A stretch of 20,562 nucleotides of DNA from Mageeibacillus sp. UBA5747. Its GTDB lineage: Bacteria; Bacillota; Clostridia; Saccharofermentanales; UBA5734. The notes beneath the pieces were generated by a model. That model was not told the DNA's origin and ran no database searches. It saw nothing but the letters and a program-made list of their open reading frames with translations. The stretch is from positions 1 through 20,562 of the forward strand of contig DIFN01000010.1 in the NCBI GenBank assembly GCA_002419145.1, given 5' to 3'. Shown here piece after piece: positions 6,364 to 13,727 of this stretch (positions are counted from its first letter, which is position 1; each line of letters starts with the position of its first letter). A program made the translations under genes and the position numbers.

Positions 6364-7598
6364 GACCCTCAGAAACCCTCCGCTCAGTGCTCCTGTCTGT
6401 TGCCAGCAACAAATTCCGCGTCTTCCTGACCTCGCTGGGCATCATCATTGGTACGTTCACGATCATTCTTGTTGTCGGCATCGGCAAAGCCGGTGAAGCC
6501 CAGGTTGCTGACCAGTATAGCCGCCTCTCGGTCGAAAGCATCACCATCGCCCGGGCCCGTGGCAGTTCCACCAGCACTACGACGGCCATCCTGACCAAGG
6601 ATGAGGCCCTGGAAATGGCTGAGGTCCTGCCCCATGTCGAAGCAGTCGGGGTCAGTACCCGGACTTCTTCGGAAATTGCAGCCAATTCGATTGCGACAAC
6701 GGCGACGGTTATGGGCATCAATGAGGCCTATGCCGGCATCACCCATATTGAACCTCTGTATGGCAGCCTGTTCACCGATGAAGATTCCCTGATGCGCAGC
6801 CGCTATGCAGTTCTGGGCTACAATGTTGCGGATTACTTGTTCGAGGGCGACCTCGAAGCAGCGATCGACCAGAAAATCTTGGTCAAAGGGGCTTCTTTCA
6901 CCGTTGTAGGCGTACTCGATCGCATTGGTGGCAGTGGTGGTATCACCACCGGGGTCTCCGCCGATTCGACATCGGCCGATGATCAAGTCTTCATTCCTTA
7001 TGATGTGGCGATCAAATACACCTCAGGCACGACTCGTTCGGGTGTATCCAGTGCAGCCCAGGTCACTTTCATGGCCCTGGCCAGCGATATTGACAGTGTC
7101 CAGCTCGCCATCGGGGAAATCAAGGAATACATCGATGACACGATCGGGGCCAGCGATGTTTATACCGTGACCGACGCCGGTAGTGTTCTTGAATCTGCCC
7201 AGGCCACGGCCCGGACCATGTCTTCGCTGCTCGTGGCGGTTGCTGCCGTTGTCCTTCTGGTTAGCGGCATTGGCATCATGAATGTCCTGATGGTTGCAGT
7301 CCAGGAACGCACCCGCGAGATTGGCATTTTGAAAAGCATCGGGGCTGCCCGCTCGACCATCCTGATCGAATTCCTGCTCGAAGCCATCTTCATCAGTGCT
7401 CTCGGCGGATTGCTAGGTGCCGGACTCAGTTATCTGGCTCCCGCAGCACTTGAATGGGCCGGGATCAGCTTCCTGGCCTCCGCAGACGGCATCTTGCTTG
7501 GCATCGGCTTCTCGGTCGCCACGGGTGTCATCTCCGGTTTCTACCCGGCCGTCAAAGCTTCCGGTCTCAAACCGATCGATGCCTTGAATTACGAATAA
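6360..7598 (+). CDS. MacB/FtsX-family ABC transporter permease
   Basis: A 412-residue integral membrane protein. One N-terminal membrane segment (about residues 22-42, FLTSLGIIIGTFTIILVVGI) is followed by a large extracytoplasmic MacB-PCD-like domain (about 45-280). Three C-terminal membrane segments follow, carrying the FtsX signature GIMNVLMVAVQERTREIGILKSIGA and ending with FYPAVKASGLKPIDALNYE, a typical MacB terminus. MacB-type permeases of mechanotransmission transporters do not pass substrate through the membrane but drive the adaptor. Here the ATPase is a separate protein (8225-8899). Start ATG 6360 overlaps the adaptor stop, showing tight coupling. The exported compound (peptide, antibiotic or lipoprotein) cannot be deduced. 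Confidence 0.88.
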   Translation: MRPSETLRSVLLSVASNKFRVFLTSLGIIIGTFTIILVVGIGKAGEAQVADQYSRLSVESITIARARGSSTSTTTAILTKDEALEMAEVLPHVEAVGVSTRTSSEIAANSIATTATVMGINEAYAGITHIEPLYGSLFTDEDSLMRSRYAVLGYNVADYLFEGDLEAAIDQKILVKGASFTVVGVLDRIGGSGGITTGVSADSTSADDQVFIPYDVAIKYTSGTTRSGVSSAAQVTFMALASDIDSVQLAIGEIKEYIDDTIGASDVYTVTDAGSVLESAQATARTMSSLLVAVAAVVLLVSGIGIMNVLMVAVQERTREIGILKSIGAARSTILIEFLLEAIFISALGGLLGAGLSYLAPAALEWAGISFLASADGILLGIGFSVATGVISGFYPAVKASGLKPIDALNYE

Positions 7599-7648
7599 CA
7601 ATTCAGATGTTTCATCATAATCTGCTGCAAAAAGAAAGGATTTCTCTC

Positions 7649-8191
7649 ATGAAAAAAATAGTGAAAAAATCTCTGCTTGTCCTTCTGGCTATGTCCCTGC
7701 TCGTTTCCGTTGCTGCCTGTGGCGGCTCGACTGCCACCACGCCCACTCCTGTCTCGGCTGGCGATGCTGCAGCCACAGAAACGACTGCTGCCGGTGAAAC
7801 TGCTGCGACCGGTTCAAACACGCCCTCGGATCTGAGTGGTGAAATCAGCGAAATCATCGGCAATGAAGTCACCCTGCGCCTGTATGCGGCGGATGAAACC
7901 ATCACGGAAGAGACAGCGCGTGTCCCTGGTTCCGGTCGTGGCCAGACAGCGGAGACCGAGCCTAAAGAATTCTCGGGTGAAACAGTTACCATTCTCATTC
8001 CGGTTGGTACTGTCATCGTTATGCGAGTCCGTTCGACCACACCCTCCGAATCGACCGGCGAAACCGGCACCGGTCCCGTGGAAGAAGCAATCGGCCTCGA
8101 TGATCTCAAGGTAGGTACCCAGCTCAAGATTTACTACAAAGAAGGTACCGAGATGATTGAAAAAATCCTGGCTGTCCCGCCGCGGGCTTAA
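7649..8191 (+). CDS. Small lipoprotein of the exporter operon, function unknown
   Basis: A 180-residue protein with a classical lipoprotein signal: basic MKKIVKKS, a hydrophobic core, then SVAAC with the cysteine at 24. A Thr/Ala/Pro-rich low-complexity linker (about 26-60) follows. The folded part opens with GEISEIIGNEVTLRLYAADE and contains VTILIPVGTVIVMRV and VGTQLKIYYKEGTEMIEKILAV. This beta-strand pattern resembles small OB-like, DUF5666-type lipoproteins that often accompany MacAB genes in Clostridia. AAAGGA at 7635-7640 supports ATG 7649; the longer frame from 7454 is within the permease gene. Its location between permease and ATPase genes suggests an accessory subunit on the cell surface. 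I do not assign a specific role. Confidence 0.72.
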   Translation: MKKIVKKSLLVLLAMSLLVSVAACGGSTATTPTPVSAGDAAATETTAAGETAATGSNTPSDLSGEISEIIGNEVTLRLYAADETITEETARVPGSGRGQTAETEPKEFSGETVTILIPVGTVIVMRVRSTTPSESTGETGTGPVEEAIGLDDLKVGTQLKIYYKEGTEMIEKILAVPPRA

Positions 8192-8224
8192 GACCTTTAC
8201 CGAATATCTGGAAGGATGATCCAC

Positions 8225-8899
8225 ATGACACCGATCATTGAAATGAAAGACATTTACAAGTCCTATGGCAAGGGCGAAAGCCGAGTCGAGGTGTTAAAGG
8301 GCGTCTCCCTGACGGTCGAACCAGGCGAATTTGTTGCTATCCTGGGACCGTCCGGATCCGGGAAAACAACTCTGATGAACCTAATCGGCTTGATCGATAC
8401 CATTGATAGTGGCACTTACTCGATTGATGGGGTTGACATCCATCGCCAGTCCGACCATACCTACGCCCGGATTCGCAACAGCAAGATCGGTTTTGTTTTC
8501 CAGAAATTCAATCTGATCGCCAAGTACAATGCCCTGCGCAATGTCGAACTGCCTCTGCTCCTGCAGGGCGAAACCAGCCGGATCGCCAAGAAGAAAGCCC
8601 TGGCCACCTTGGAAAGGGTTGGCCTTGGCGATCGTTGGCATCACCGGCCCAATCAGCTCTCCGGTGGCCAGCAACAGCGCGTTGCCATCGCCCGGGCCTT
8701 GGTTGGCAACTGTCCCTTGATTCTGGCGGACGAGCCGACCGGCGCCCTCGACAGCAAGACCGGCCAGGAGATCCTGCGCTTTTTCCAAGATCTCAACGCC
8801 GAAGGCAAGACCATCGTTATGATCACCCATGACCCCCACATCGCCGCCCAAGCCAAGCGGATCATCCGGGTCGAGGATGGTTTGATCCAGAGTGCGTGA
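8225..8899 (+). CDS. ABC transporter ATP-binding protein (MacB/LolD type)
   Basis: A 224-residue ATPase with all canonical motifs: Walker A GPSGSGKTT at 41-49, Q-loop glutamine near 93, signature LSGGQ at 145-149, Walker B LILADE at 165-170, D-loop ALDS and switch histidine 202. The MacB/LolD subfamily is indicated by the LKGVSLTVEPGEFVAILG opening and the DIHRQSDHTYARIRNSKIGFVFQ segment. I choose ATG 8225 because GGAAGGA at 8210-8216 is 8 bases upstream; the alternative ATG at 8216 overlaps that ribosome binding site. It powers the permease encoded at 6360-7598. Being last in the operon and separated from the permease by a lipoprotein gene is a less common order. Confidence 0.92.
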   Translation: MTPIIEMKDIYKSYGKGESRVEVLKGVSLTVEPGEFVAILGPSGSGKTTLMNLIGLIDTIDSGTYSIDGVDIHRQSDHTYARIRNSKIGFVFQKFNLIAKYNALRNVELPLLLQGETSRIAKKKALATLERVGLGDRWHHRPNQLSGGQQQRVAIARALVGNCPLILADEPTGALDSKTGQEILRFFQDLNAEGKTIVMITHDPHIAAQAKRIIRVEDGLIQSA

Positions 8900-8989
8900 A
8901 AGTTGAAATCGCTAGGGTTGGGAAAACGTAAGAATTCAAATTATGATCAGGAGGGTCTCGTTTGCAGTCAGCTTTGACAACTTTGGATC

Positions 8990-9025
8990 TTTCCCGACTG
9001 GGTGGTGAGTCACCCAGCCGGGAAA
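8990..9025 (+). terminator. Hairpin terminator between convergent genes
   Basis: TTTCCCG (8990-8996) pairs with CGGGAAA (9019-9025), and CTGGGTG (8998-9004) with CACCCAG (9011-9017), leaving one A/C mismatch and a 6-base loop. The U-tract after it is short (TTTC). Its place between the exporter ATPase stop and the end of the convergent oxidoreductase supports a terminator, possibly acting in both directions. Confidence 0.55.
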
Positions 9026-9059
9026 TTTCAGTGCATAAAATAAGGGATGAAAGAAAAAA

Positions 9060-10082
9060 TCAGGCGGTGATTTCGGAGATTTTGACGCTGCGGCCTTCTT
9101 TGAGGGAGAGTTTGGCCGCTTTGGCGATCAGGACGGGCATCAGGCCATCAGTGCCGTTGACCGGGACCTCGGTGTCATTGACGATCGCAGAAATGAAATC
9201 TTTGACTTCGGCGATGAAAGCGTTGTTGTAGCGCTCCAGGAAGAACCAGGTTGGCTTGGCCACCGACACGCCGTCTGCTGTGCTGATCATCGCGGTGTTG
9301 TCGAGATCGTTGCTGACCTGGACGCAGCCGCCGGCACAATGCACTTCGGTGCGCTGGTCATAACCGTAAACAGCTTTACGGCTATTGTCGATCACGCCGA
9401 TGGCGCCATTTTCGAACTTGAGCATGACGATCGCGGTATCAACGTCATCATAGTCTGCGAAACGCTCGTCGACGAGGACGCCACCATAGGTGGAGACTTC
9501 GGTGACTTCACTGCCGGAGAGGTAGCGGACCATGTCGAAGTCGTGGATCATCATGTCCATGAAAATGCCGCCGGAGACTTTGACGTATTCCATCGGTGGC
9601 GGACCGGGGTCACGCGAGGTGACTTTGACGACATGTGGAGCCCCTAGCTTGCCGGATGCCACTGCGTCTCGGACAGCTTTGTGGTTATGGTCAAAGCGGC
9701 GGACAAAACCGACCTGCAGTTTCACACCGGCTTTTTCGACCGCAGCGAGAGCCTCCTGGATCCGGGCGATGTCATAATGAATCGGTTTTTCACAGAAGAT
9801 GTGCTTTTTGGCCTTGGCAGCCTGAATGATGTAATCAGCGTGGGTATCGGTCGACGAACAAATGAAGATAGCATCGATGGTCGGGTCTGCAAAGATAGGG
9901 TCTGCTTCCTTGTAACAGTTTTCGACACCGAGCCCCTTGGCCCACTCGATGATTGAATCATTCAGGAAGGGATCAGCGATTGCCACCAGCTCGGCTTGGG
10001 GTACGGCATAAGCCAAGTTCTCCCCGTGCAGCTTACCAATGCGTCCGGCACCAAGCATGCCAATGCGAATTTTATTGCCCAT
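9060..10082 (-). CDS. iolG: Gfo/Idh/MocA oxidoreductase, inositol 2-dehydrogenase-like
   Basis: A 340-residue NAD(P)-dependent dehydrogenase. The Rossmann GAGRIG is at residues 11-16, the EKP motif gives catalytic lysine 99, and GGIFMDMMIHDFDM carries the Asp176/His180 pair that matches the catalytic Asp/His of inositol dehydrogenase. FVRRFDHNHKAV and SRDPGPPP are typical of the IolG branch, which oxidises myo-inositol to scyllo-inosose; related enzymes use glucose or other cyclitols. Two ATGs are possible: 10088 is only 3 bases from the AAAGGAG site (10092-10098 on this strand), so 10082 is better spaced. It is the only minus-strand gene here and diverges from the 72-residue gene. No iolB/C/D/E cluster is seen, so the substrate assignment is tentative. 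Confidence 0.8.
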   Translation of the reverse strand: MGNKIRIGMLGAGRIGKLHGENLAYAVPQAELVAIADPFLNDSIIEWAKGLGVENCYKEADPIFADPTIDAIFICSSTDTHADYIIQAAKAKKHIFCEKPIHYDIARIQEALAAVEKAGVKLQVGFVRRFDHNHKAVRDAVASGKLGAPHVVKVTSRDPGPPPMEYVKVSGGIFMDMMIHDFDMVRYLSGSEVTEVSTYGGVLVDERFADYDDVDTAIVMLKFENGAIGVIDNSRKAVYGYDQRTEVHCAGGCVQVSNDLDNTAMISTADGVSVAKPTWFFLERYNNAFIAEVKDFISAIVNDTEVPVNGTDGLMPVLIAKAAKLSLKEGRSVKISEITA

Positions 10083-10119
10083 AATCATAGACTCCTTTCA
10101 GATTTTGGTCCATGAAAGT

Positions 10120-10148
10120 AGAATATCACACGTGTGCGCGATTGCCTA
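10120..10148 (-). promoter_or_regulatory. Possible promoter of the IolG-like gene with a palindrome in its spacer
   Basis: On the minus strand TAGGCA (10143-10148) and TATTCT (10120-10125), each four of six to consensus, are separated by 17 bp. A perfect palindrome CACACGTGTG (10127-10136) fills the spacer, a classic repressor position. Weak hexamers make this tentative. Confidence 0.35.
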
Positions 10149-10220
10149 GCAGGATATGACCTATTATTTGCAAGATTTACTGTTTCTATTTGGCTATTGA
10201 TGAGTGTTTTTTGATCAGAT

Positions 10221-10253
10221 TGCCGAAAATGGGACGGCGTCCCATTTTCGGCA
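10221..10253. promoter_or_regulatory. Perfect 15-bp inverted repeat, probable operator
   Basis: TGCCGAAAATGGGAC (10221-10235) and its exact reverse complement (10239-10253) flank the 3-bp centre GGC. There is no U-tract on either side, so a terminator is unlikely. It ends 4 bases before an extended -10 motif and covers the -35 region of that promoter, so binding there would block or recruit polymerase. Confidence 0.6.
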
Positions 10254-10257
10254 TTCG

Positions 10258-10266
10258 TGCTACAAT
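10258..10266 (+). promoter_or_regulatory. Extended -10 promoter of the small-protein/oxidoreductase pair
   Basis: TGC followed by TACAAT (10261-10266) matches an extended -10 element with five of six -10 positions. No good -35 hexamer is found at 16-18 bp, where the large palindrome lies instead. The start site would be near 10273, about 60 bases before the first ATG. Confidence 0.5.
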
Positions 10267-10332
10267 GAGGGGAGTATTGGCCTTATACGCTTGATTGGCT
10301 TTTTGGCTTTTGCGCCGGAAAGGGGATAAATC

Positions 10333-10551
10333 ATGGATATCCAAGTAAAAATCGAAGAAATCGTCAGTAAAATCAGGTCGGATCCATCACTCGCATCCAA
10401 GTTCACTCAAGATCCTGCCAAGACTCTGGAAGGAATTCTGGAAATCAACTTGCCGGATGACCAGATCAATACTTTGGTCAGCGCAATCAAAGCCAAACTG
10501 ACGCTTGACCAAGCCAGCGACATGCTGGGCAATCTGAAAAAGCTATTCTAA
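10333..10551 (+). CDS. Small helical protein of unknown function (72 residues)
   Basis: The protein is predicted mostly helical: residues 1-18 (MDIQVKIEEIVSKIRSDP), a middle DPAKTLEGILEINLPDDQ segment and a C-terminal helix DQASDMLGNLKKLF. It has no signal peptide, membrane segment or cysteine. I recall similar short proteins with the DP-KTLE--LGI-LPDDQI-----IKAKL--D pattern in Clostridia, without an assigned function. AAAGGGG at 10319-10325 is correctly spaced for ATG 10333. The stop is 19 bases before the next oxidoreductase ATG, which has its own ribosome binding site, so the two are probably co-transcribed from the promoter near 10260. The central LPDDQ turn suggests a helical bundle. Function not assigned. 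Confidence 0.75.
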   Translation: MDIQVKIEEIVSKIRSDPSLASKFTQDPAKTLEGILEINLPDDQINTLVSAIKAKLTLDQASDMLGNLKKLF

Positions 10552-10570
10552 ATCAGACAGGGAGGGTCAT

Positions 10571-11575
10571 ATGACTTCTAAAAGAATCAACTGGGGTGTA
10601 CTTGGCTGTGCGGGGATAGCGGAAAAGCATGTTATCCCCGCGCTGCTCCAGGCAAATAATGCGGTGCTTTATGGCATCGCCAGCCGGGCTGACAACGAAC
10701 GACTCCATCAGTTTACGGAAAAATTCCGGCCACTGCATACATACACGTCCTACGAGTCGCTGCTTTCTGACCCGGTTATCGATGCAGTCTACATTCCGTT
10801 ACCCAACAGTTTGCACGCCGAGTGGGTGAAAAAAGCCGCAGCGGCTAAGAAGCATGTCCTGTGTGAGAAACCGCTGGGTGTCAATGCCTCTGAAGTCGCC
10901 GACATGCAGGCAGCGTGCGATGCAAATGGTGTCTTGCTCATGGAGGCCTTTGCTTATCGTCACAGCCCTCTGACACGGACGATCGAGTCCTTAGTCCAGT
11001 CCGGCCAGATCGGCGACATCCGCCTGATCGAAGCTTATTTTTGCTACAATTTGCAAGACTTGGACAATGTCCGGCTCCAATCAGACCTCAAAGGTGGCGC
11101 GACCTATGACGTTGGCTGCTACAACATTGACTTAATCGGTCACCTGATGGGTAGTCTGCCTGATTCGGTCCAGGCCAGCGCGTTTATCGGACCGGACAGT
11201 CAGGTTGATGAAAGTTGCCTGGCGACCTTCACTTTTCCGGGTGCAGTTGATGCCATTTCCTACTGCTCGTTCCGCACCGAAGCTCGCAATGAATGCACCA
11301 TCCTTGGCAGCGAAGGCATCCTGTCTGTCAGTCCTGCTTTCAATTTCCAGGGAACCTCGAAAATCAAATTAACAATCAAGGGCCAGCCGGACACCATTAT
11401 TGTCGACTGTCCGAATAACTATTCCCTTGAGATCGAGCAATTTGGCCGCTGCATCACCGATGGCGAGCAGCCCCTCTTAAGTCACGAGTCCTCCCGGCTC
11501 ACCGCCCAAATTATGGACAGGGTGCTGGCACAAATCTACACACAGCCAGTCACAGGCCAGACTCAGAGGAATTAA
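10571..11575 (+). CDS. Gfo/Idh/MocA-family oxidoreductase (dihydrodiol dehydrogenase/glucose-fructose oxidoreductase-like branch)
   Basis: A 334-residue NAD(P)-dependent sugar dehydrogenase. N-terminal Rossmann motif GCAGIA at 12-17, VYIPLPNSLHAEW at about 73-85, and CEKPLGV with lysine 100 in the EKP motif. The C-terminal alpha/beta domain contains FAYRHSPLT and KGGATYDVGCYNIDL, the GG--YD-GCY form that separates this branch from the inositol dehydrogenases, which have Asp/His here. Substrates in this branch include xylose, glucose and trans-dihydrodiols; none can be chosen here. GGGAGGG at about 10560-10566 precedes ATG 10571. It follows the 72-residue gene by 19 bases. It belongs to a different branch from the other two Gfo/Idh proteins of the window. 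Confidence 0.85.
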   Translation: MTSKRINWGVLGCAGIAEKHVIPALLQANNAVLYGIASRADNERLHQFTEKFRPLHTYTSYESLLSDPVIDAVYIPLPNSLHAEWVKKAAAAKKHVLCEKPLGVNASEVADMQAACDANGVLLMEAFAYRHSPLTRTIESLVQSGQIGDIRLIEAYFCYNLQDLDNVRLQSDLKGGATYDVGCYNIDLIGHLMGSLPDSVQASAFIGPDSQVDESCLATFTFPGAVDAISYCSFRTEARNECTILGSEGILSVSPAFNFQGTSKIKLTIKGQPDTIIVDCPNNYSLEIEQFGRCITDGEQPLLSHESSRLTAQIMDRVLAQIYTQPVTGQTQRN

Positions 11576-11698
11576 AAAGACTGTGCCGAAGCGCCGCCAA
11601 CCATTCCATGTCCCTTTTCTGTGCATCTGTTTCTGTTCTTAAGCAATATCTGCCAGTCCGGCAGCAAGATTCACCGGGGTGCCAGGTTGTTTGGATTT

Positions 11699-11704
11699 TA
11701 TAAT
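11699..11704 (+). promoter_or_regulatory. Perfect -10 box upstream of the GH3 gene
   Basis: TATAAT sits 46 bases before the GH3 start codon. No recognisable -35 hexamer lies 15-19 bp upstream, so the promoter may need an activator. A small hairpin (CTGCC/GGCAG, 11650-11664) lies further upstream; the rest of 11576-11750 shows nothing. Confidence 0.35.
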
Positions 11705-11750
11705 CGAATGAAGGAAAAGACTTACTACTTGCACAAAAAGGGAGATTAGC

Positions 11751-13445
11751 ATGGTTGATTTGAAGGCAAAGCCGTTTTATCTGAATGAGGAGCAGATTGC
11801 TTGGGTTGAACAGACGATTGCAGGGATGACGCTGGAGGAAAAGATCGGCCAACTGTTTATCAACCTGTTTGTTGATCTCAGTCCCGACAAGGGCAAGGAT
11901 CTTTTGGCAAAATACCCTGTCGGTGGTGCCCGCTATATGGGCGCAGATTCCCAGACGGTCTACACCCTCATCAACGAACTGCAGACCCAGACCAGGATCC
12001 CGCTGCTGGTGTCCTGCAACTGCGACTCGGGTGGCAATGGCGCTTGCAAAGATGGCACCTACATTGCCTCCGCTGCAGCGGTTGAAGCCTCTGGCAGTGA
12101 ACAGGTGGCCTACAACGTTGGCTTGGTCAGTGGCCGCGAAGCCGCGGCGATCGGCTGTAACTGGAACTTCGACCCATGTGTCGACATTCTGTTCAACTGG
12201 CGCAACACCATTGTCAACACTCGCGCCTATGGCACCGATGCCGACACGGTCTATAGATACGCCAGTTCCTACATCAAAGGTATCCAACAGAGCAACATCG
12301 CTACCTGCGTCAAGCATTTCCCTGGCGATGGGACAGAAGAGCGCGACCAACACCTGGTGCTTGGCGTCAACGAACTCAGTACCGAAGAGTGGGACCAAAG
12401 TTTCGGCAAGGTCTACCAGCAGGTGATTGACGACGGTGTCATGACCATCATGGCAGGCCATATTGCTCTGCCGGCCTATTCCCGGAAACTGGTGCCGGGC
12501 ATCACCTACGATGAGATTATGCCAGCAACGCTGGCGCCTGAGCTGATCACCGGCCTCCTGCGCGGTCAGCTCGGTTTCAACGGGCTGGTTGTCACCGATG
12601 CCTCGCACATGCTGGGCATGACGGGTGCCATGCGCCGGCGCGACTACATCCCGCTGGCGATCGCCGCTGGATGTGACATGTTCTTGTTTTTCAATGACCT
12701 CGAAGAAGATTTCAACTACATGCTTGACGGCTACCACCGTGGGGTCATCACCGAAGAACGCCTGAGCGATGCGTTGCACCGCATCCTCGGTATCAAAGCA
12801 GCATTGAATCTCCACCAGCACCAGAAAGCCGGAACTCTGATGCCGCCGCGCGAAAGCCTGTCCGTCGTCGGCTGTCAGGCACACCTCGATCTGGCACAGG
12901 ATGCCGCAGATCTTGCGATCACCTTGGTCAAGAATACCAAGGCCCAGCTGCCGATTTCCCCGAAAACACACAAACGCCTGCGCTTGCATACCCTGTATGG
13001 AGAGATGGGTGGCATTCATGGCAGCACGAACGCCTCCGAGAAAATCATCATCGAAGAGTTGGAAAAAGCTGGTTATGAAGTCACTTTGGTCGATGGAACG
13101 ACCCGTGACAAGGGCAAAGTCGAACATTACAGCCGCGATTATGACGCCGCCTTTGTGTTTGCTGATATCATTGGCTATGCCGCAGAAAATAATTACCGCA
13201 TCCGCTGGAAATGCCCGATGTCGAACGACATCCCCTGGTATGTCTGGGAGCTTCCGACTGTTTTCATCTCATTGAATTACACCACTCACCTGACCGACGT
13301 GCCGATGGTCAAGACCTACATCAATGCCTATAGCAATACCCGCGAAGTGATCCGCCAGACAATCGCCAAGATTGCGGGAGAATCTGAATTCAAGGGCACA
13401 CCTAATGACCTGGTCTGGTGCGAAAAGTGGGAAACTCGGAGATAA
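11751..13445 (+). CDS. Glycoside hydrolase family 3 enzyme, beta-N-acetylhexosaminidase (NagZ)-like, cytoplasmic
   Basis: The 564-residue protein has a GH3 N-terminal TIM barrel: MTLEEKIGQLF at about 26-36, GCNWNFDPCVDI at about 135-146, and KHFPGDG at 188-194 followed by the Asp199-x-His201 dyad. Spacing from KHFPG is identical to the acid/base dyad of NagZ-type enzymes. The nucleophile is Asp283 in GLVVTDASHMLGM. A further domain of about 200 residues follows, including a late segment VWELPTVFISLNYTTHLTDV. There is no signal peptide, so it acts on an imported substrate. NagZ-type enzymes release N-acetylglucosamine from muropeptides or chitobiose, some as phosphorylases; the size is above that of minimal NagZ. 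AAGGGAG at 11738-11744 supports ATG 11751. It may stand alone between two gaps of 175 and 282 bases. Confidence 0.85.
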   Translation: MVDLKAKPFYLNEEQIAWVEQTIAGMTLEEKIGQLFINLFVDLSPDKGKDLLAKYPVGGARYMGADSQTVYTLINELQTQTRIPLLVSCNCDSGGNGACKDGTYIASAAAVEASGSEQVAYNVGLVSGREAAAIGCNWNFDPCVDILFNWRNTIVNTRAYGTDADTVYRYASSYIKGIQQSNIATCVKHFPGDGTEERDQHLVLGVNELSTEEWDQSFGKVYQQVIDDGVMTIMAGHIALPAYSRKLVPGITYDEIMPATLAPELITGLLRGQLGFNGLVVTDASHMLGMTGAMRRRDYIPLAIAAGCDMFLFFNDLEEDFNYMLDGYHRGVITEERLSDALHRILGIKAALNLHQHQKAGTLMPPRESLSVVGCQAHLDLAQDAADLAITLVKNTKAQLPISPKTHKRLRLHTLYGEMGGIHGSTNASEKIIIEELEKAGYEVTLVDGTTRDKGKVEHYSRDYDAAFVFADIIGYAAENNYRIRWKCPMSNDIPWYVWELPTVFISLNYTTHLTDVPMVKTYINAYSNTREVIRQTIAKIAGESEFKGTPNDLVWCEKWETRR

Positions 13446-13501
13446 GAAGTCTTGCCAACCGATTGAACCTGTAACACTGGGCAAAAAATAAATTGAACCA
13501 T

Positions 13502-13597
13502 CGATCAGGACGCTGCCATGTGGCACCTATGGAGTCCCTGAGAAAAGTCGTCATATCTCTGGTCGGAGACCAACTCCGGCTAATCCAGCCCTGATCG
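13502..13597 (+). other. Possible structured leader upstream of gnd
   Basis: CGATCAGG (13502-13509) can pair with CCTGATCG (13590-13597), an 8-bp closing helix. Inside lie TGCC/GGCA (13514-13525, 4-base loop) and CGGAG/CTCCG (13564-13578, 5-base loop). The arrangement resembles a multi-branched RNA, but I do not recognise a known riboswitch class. No clear promoter for gnd was found in 13446-13727. Confidence 0.22.
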
Positions 13598-13727
13598 CAA
13601 TGTTCAAGACCTTTCTGACAACAACACACCTGAGGGAAAAGTGAAAACTGTAACATAGCGACAGTCAGGATCGGGCAGGTTTGCTAATCTTGAGACAAGC
13701 AACCAATTACAACGATCGGAGATTCCT

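Noticed and set aside
8962..9231. TTG-initiated frame with AGGAGG upstream after the exporter operon
   Set aside because: It runs through the terminator hairpin and antisense into the IolG-like gene, and the product has no family resemblance.
10221..10253. Large palindrome as an intrinsic terminator
   Set aside because: No run of T follows it on either strand, and it lies between divergent genes directly before a promoter.
11650..11664. CTGCC/GGCAG hairpin as terminator of the second oxidoreductase gene
   Set aside because: The stem is only 5 bp and no U-tract follows.
11550..13127. Minus-strand open frame of 525 codons opposite the GH3 gene
   Set aside because: It lies antisense to a gene with intact catalytic motifs, has no ribosome binding site, and its product shows no recognisable family. 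Long antisense frames arise from codon bias.
13502..13597. TPP riboswitch (a CTGAGA string and a CCTGATC string occur)
   Set aside because: The conserved thi-box helices and the GCGTAGGGA-like end are missing and spacing is wrong; gnd is not a thiamine gene.
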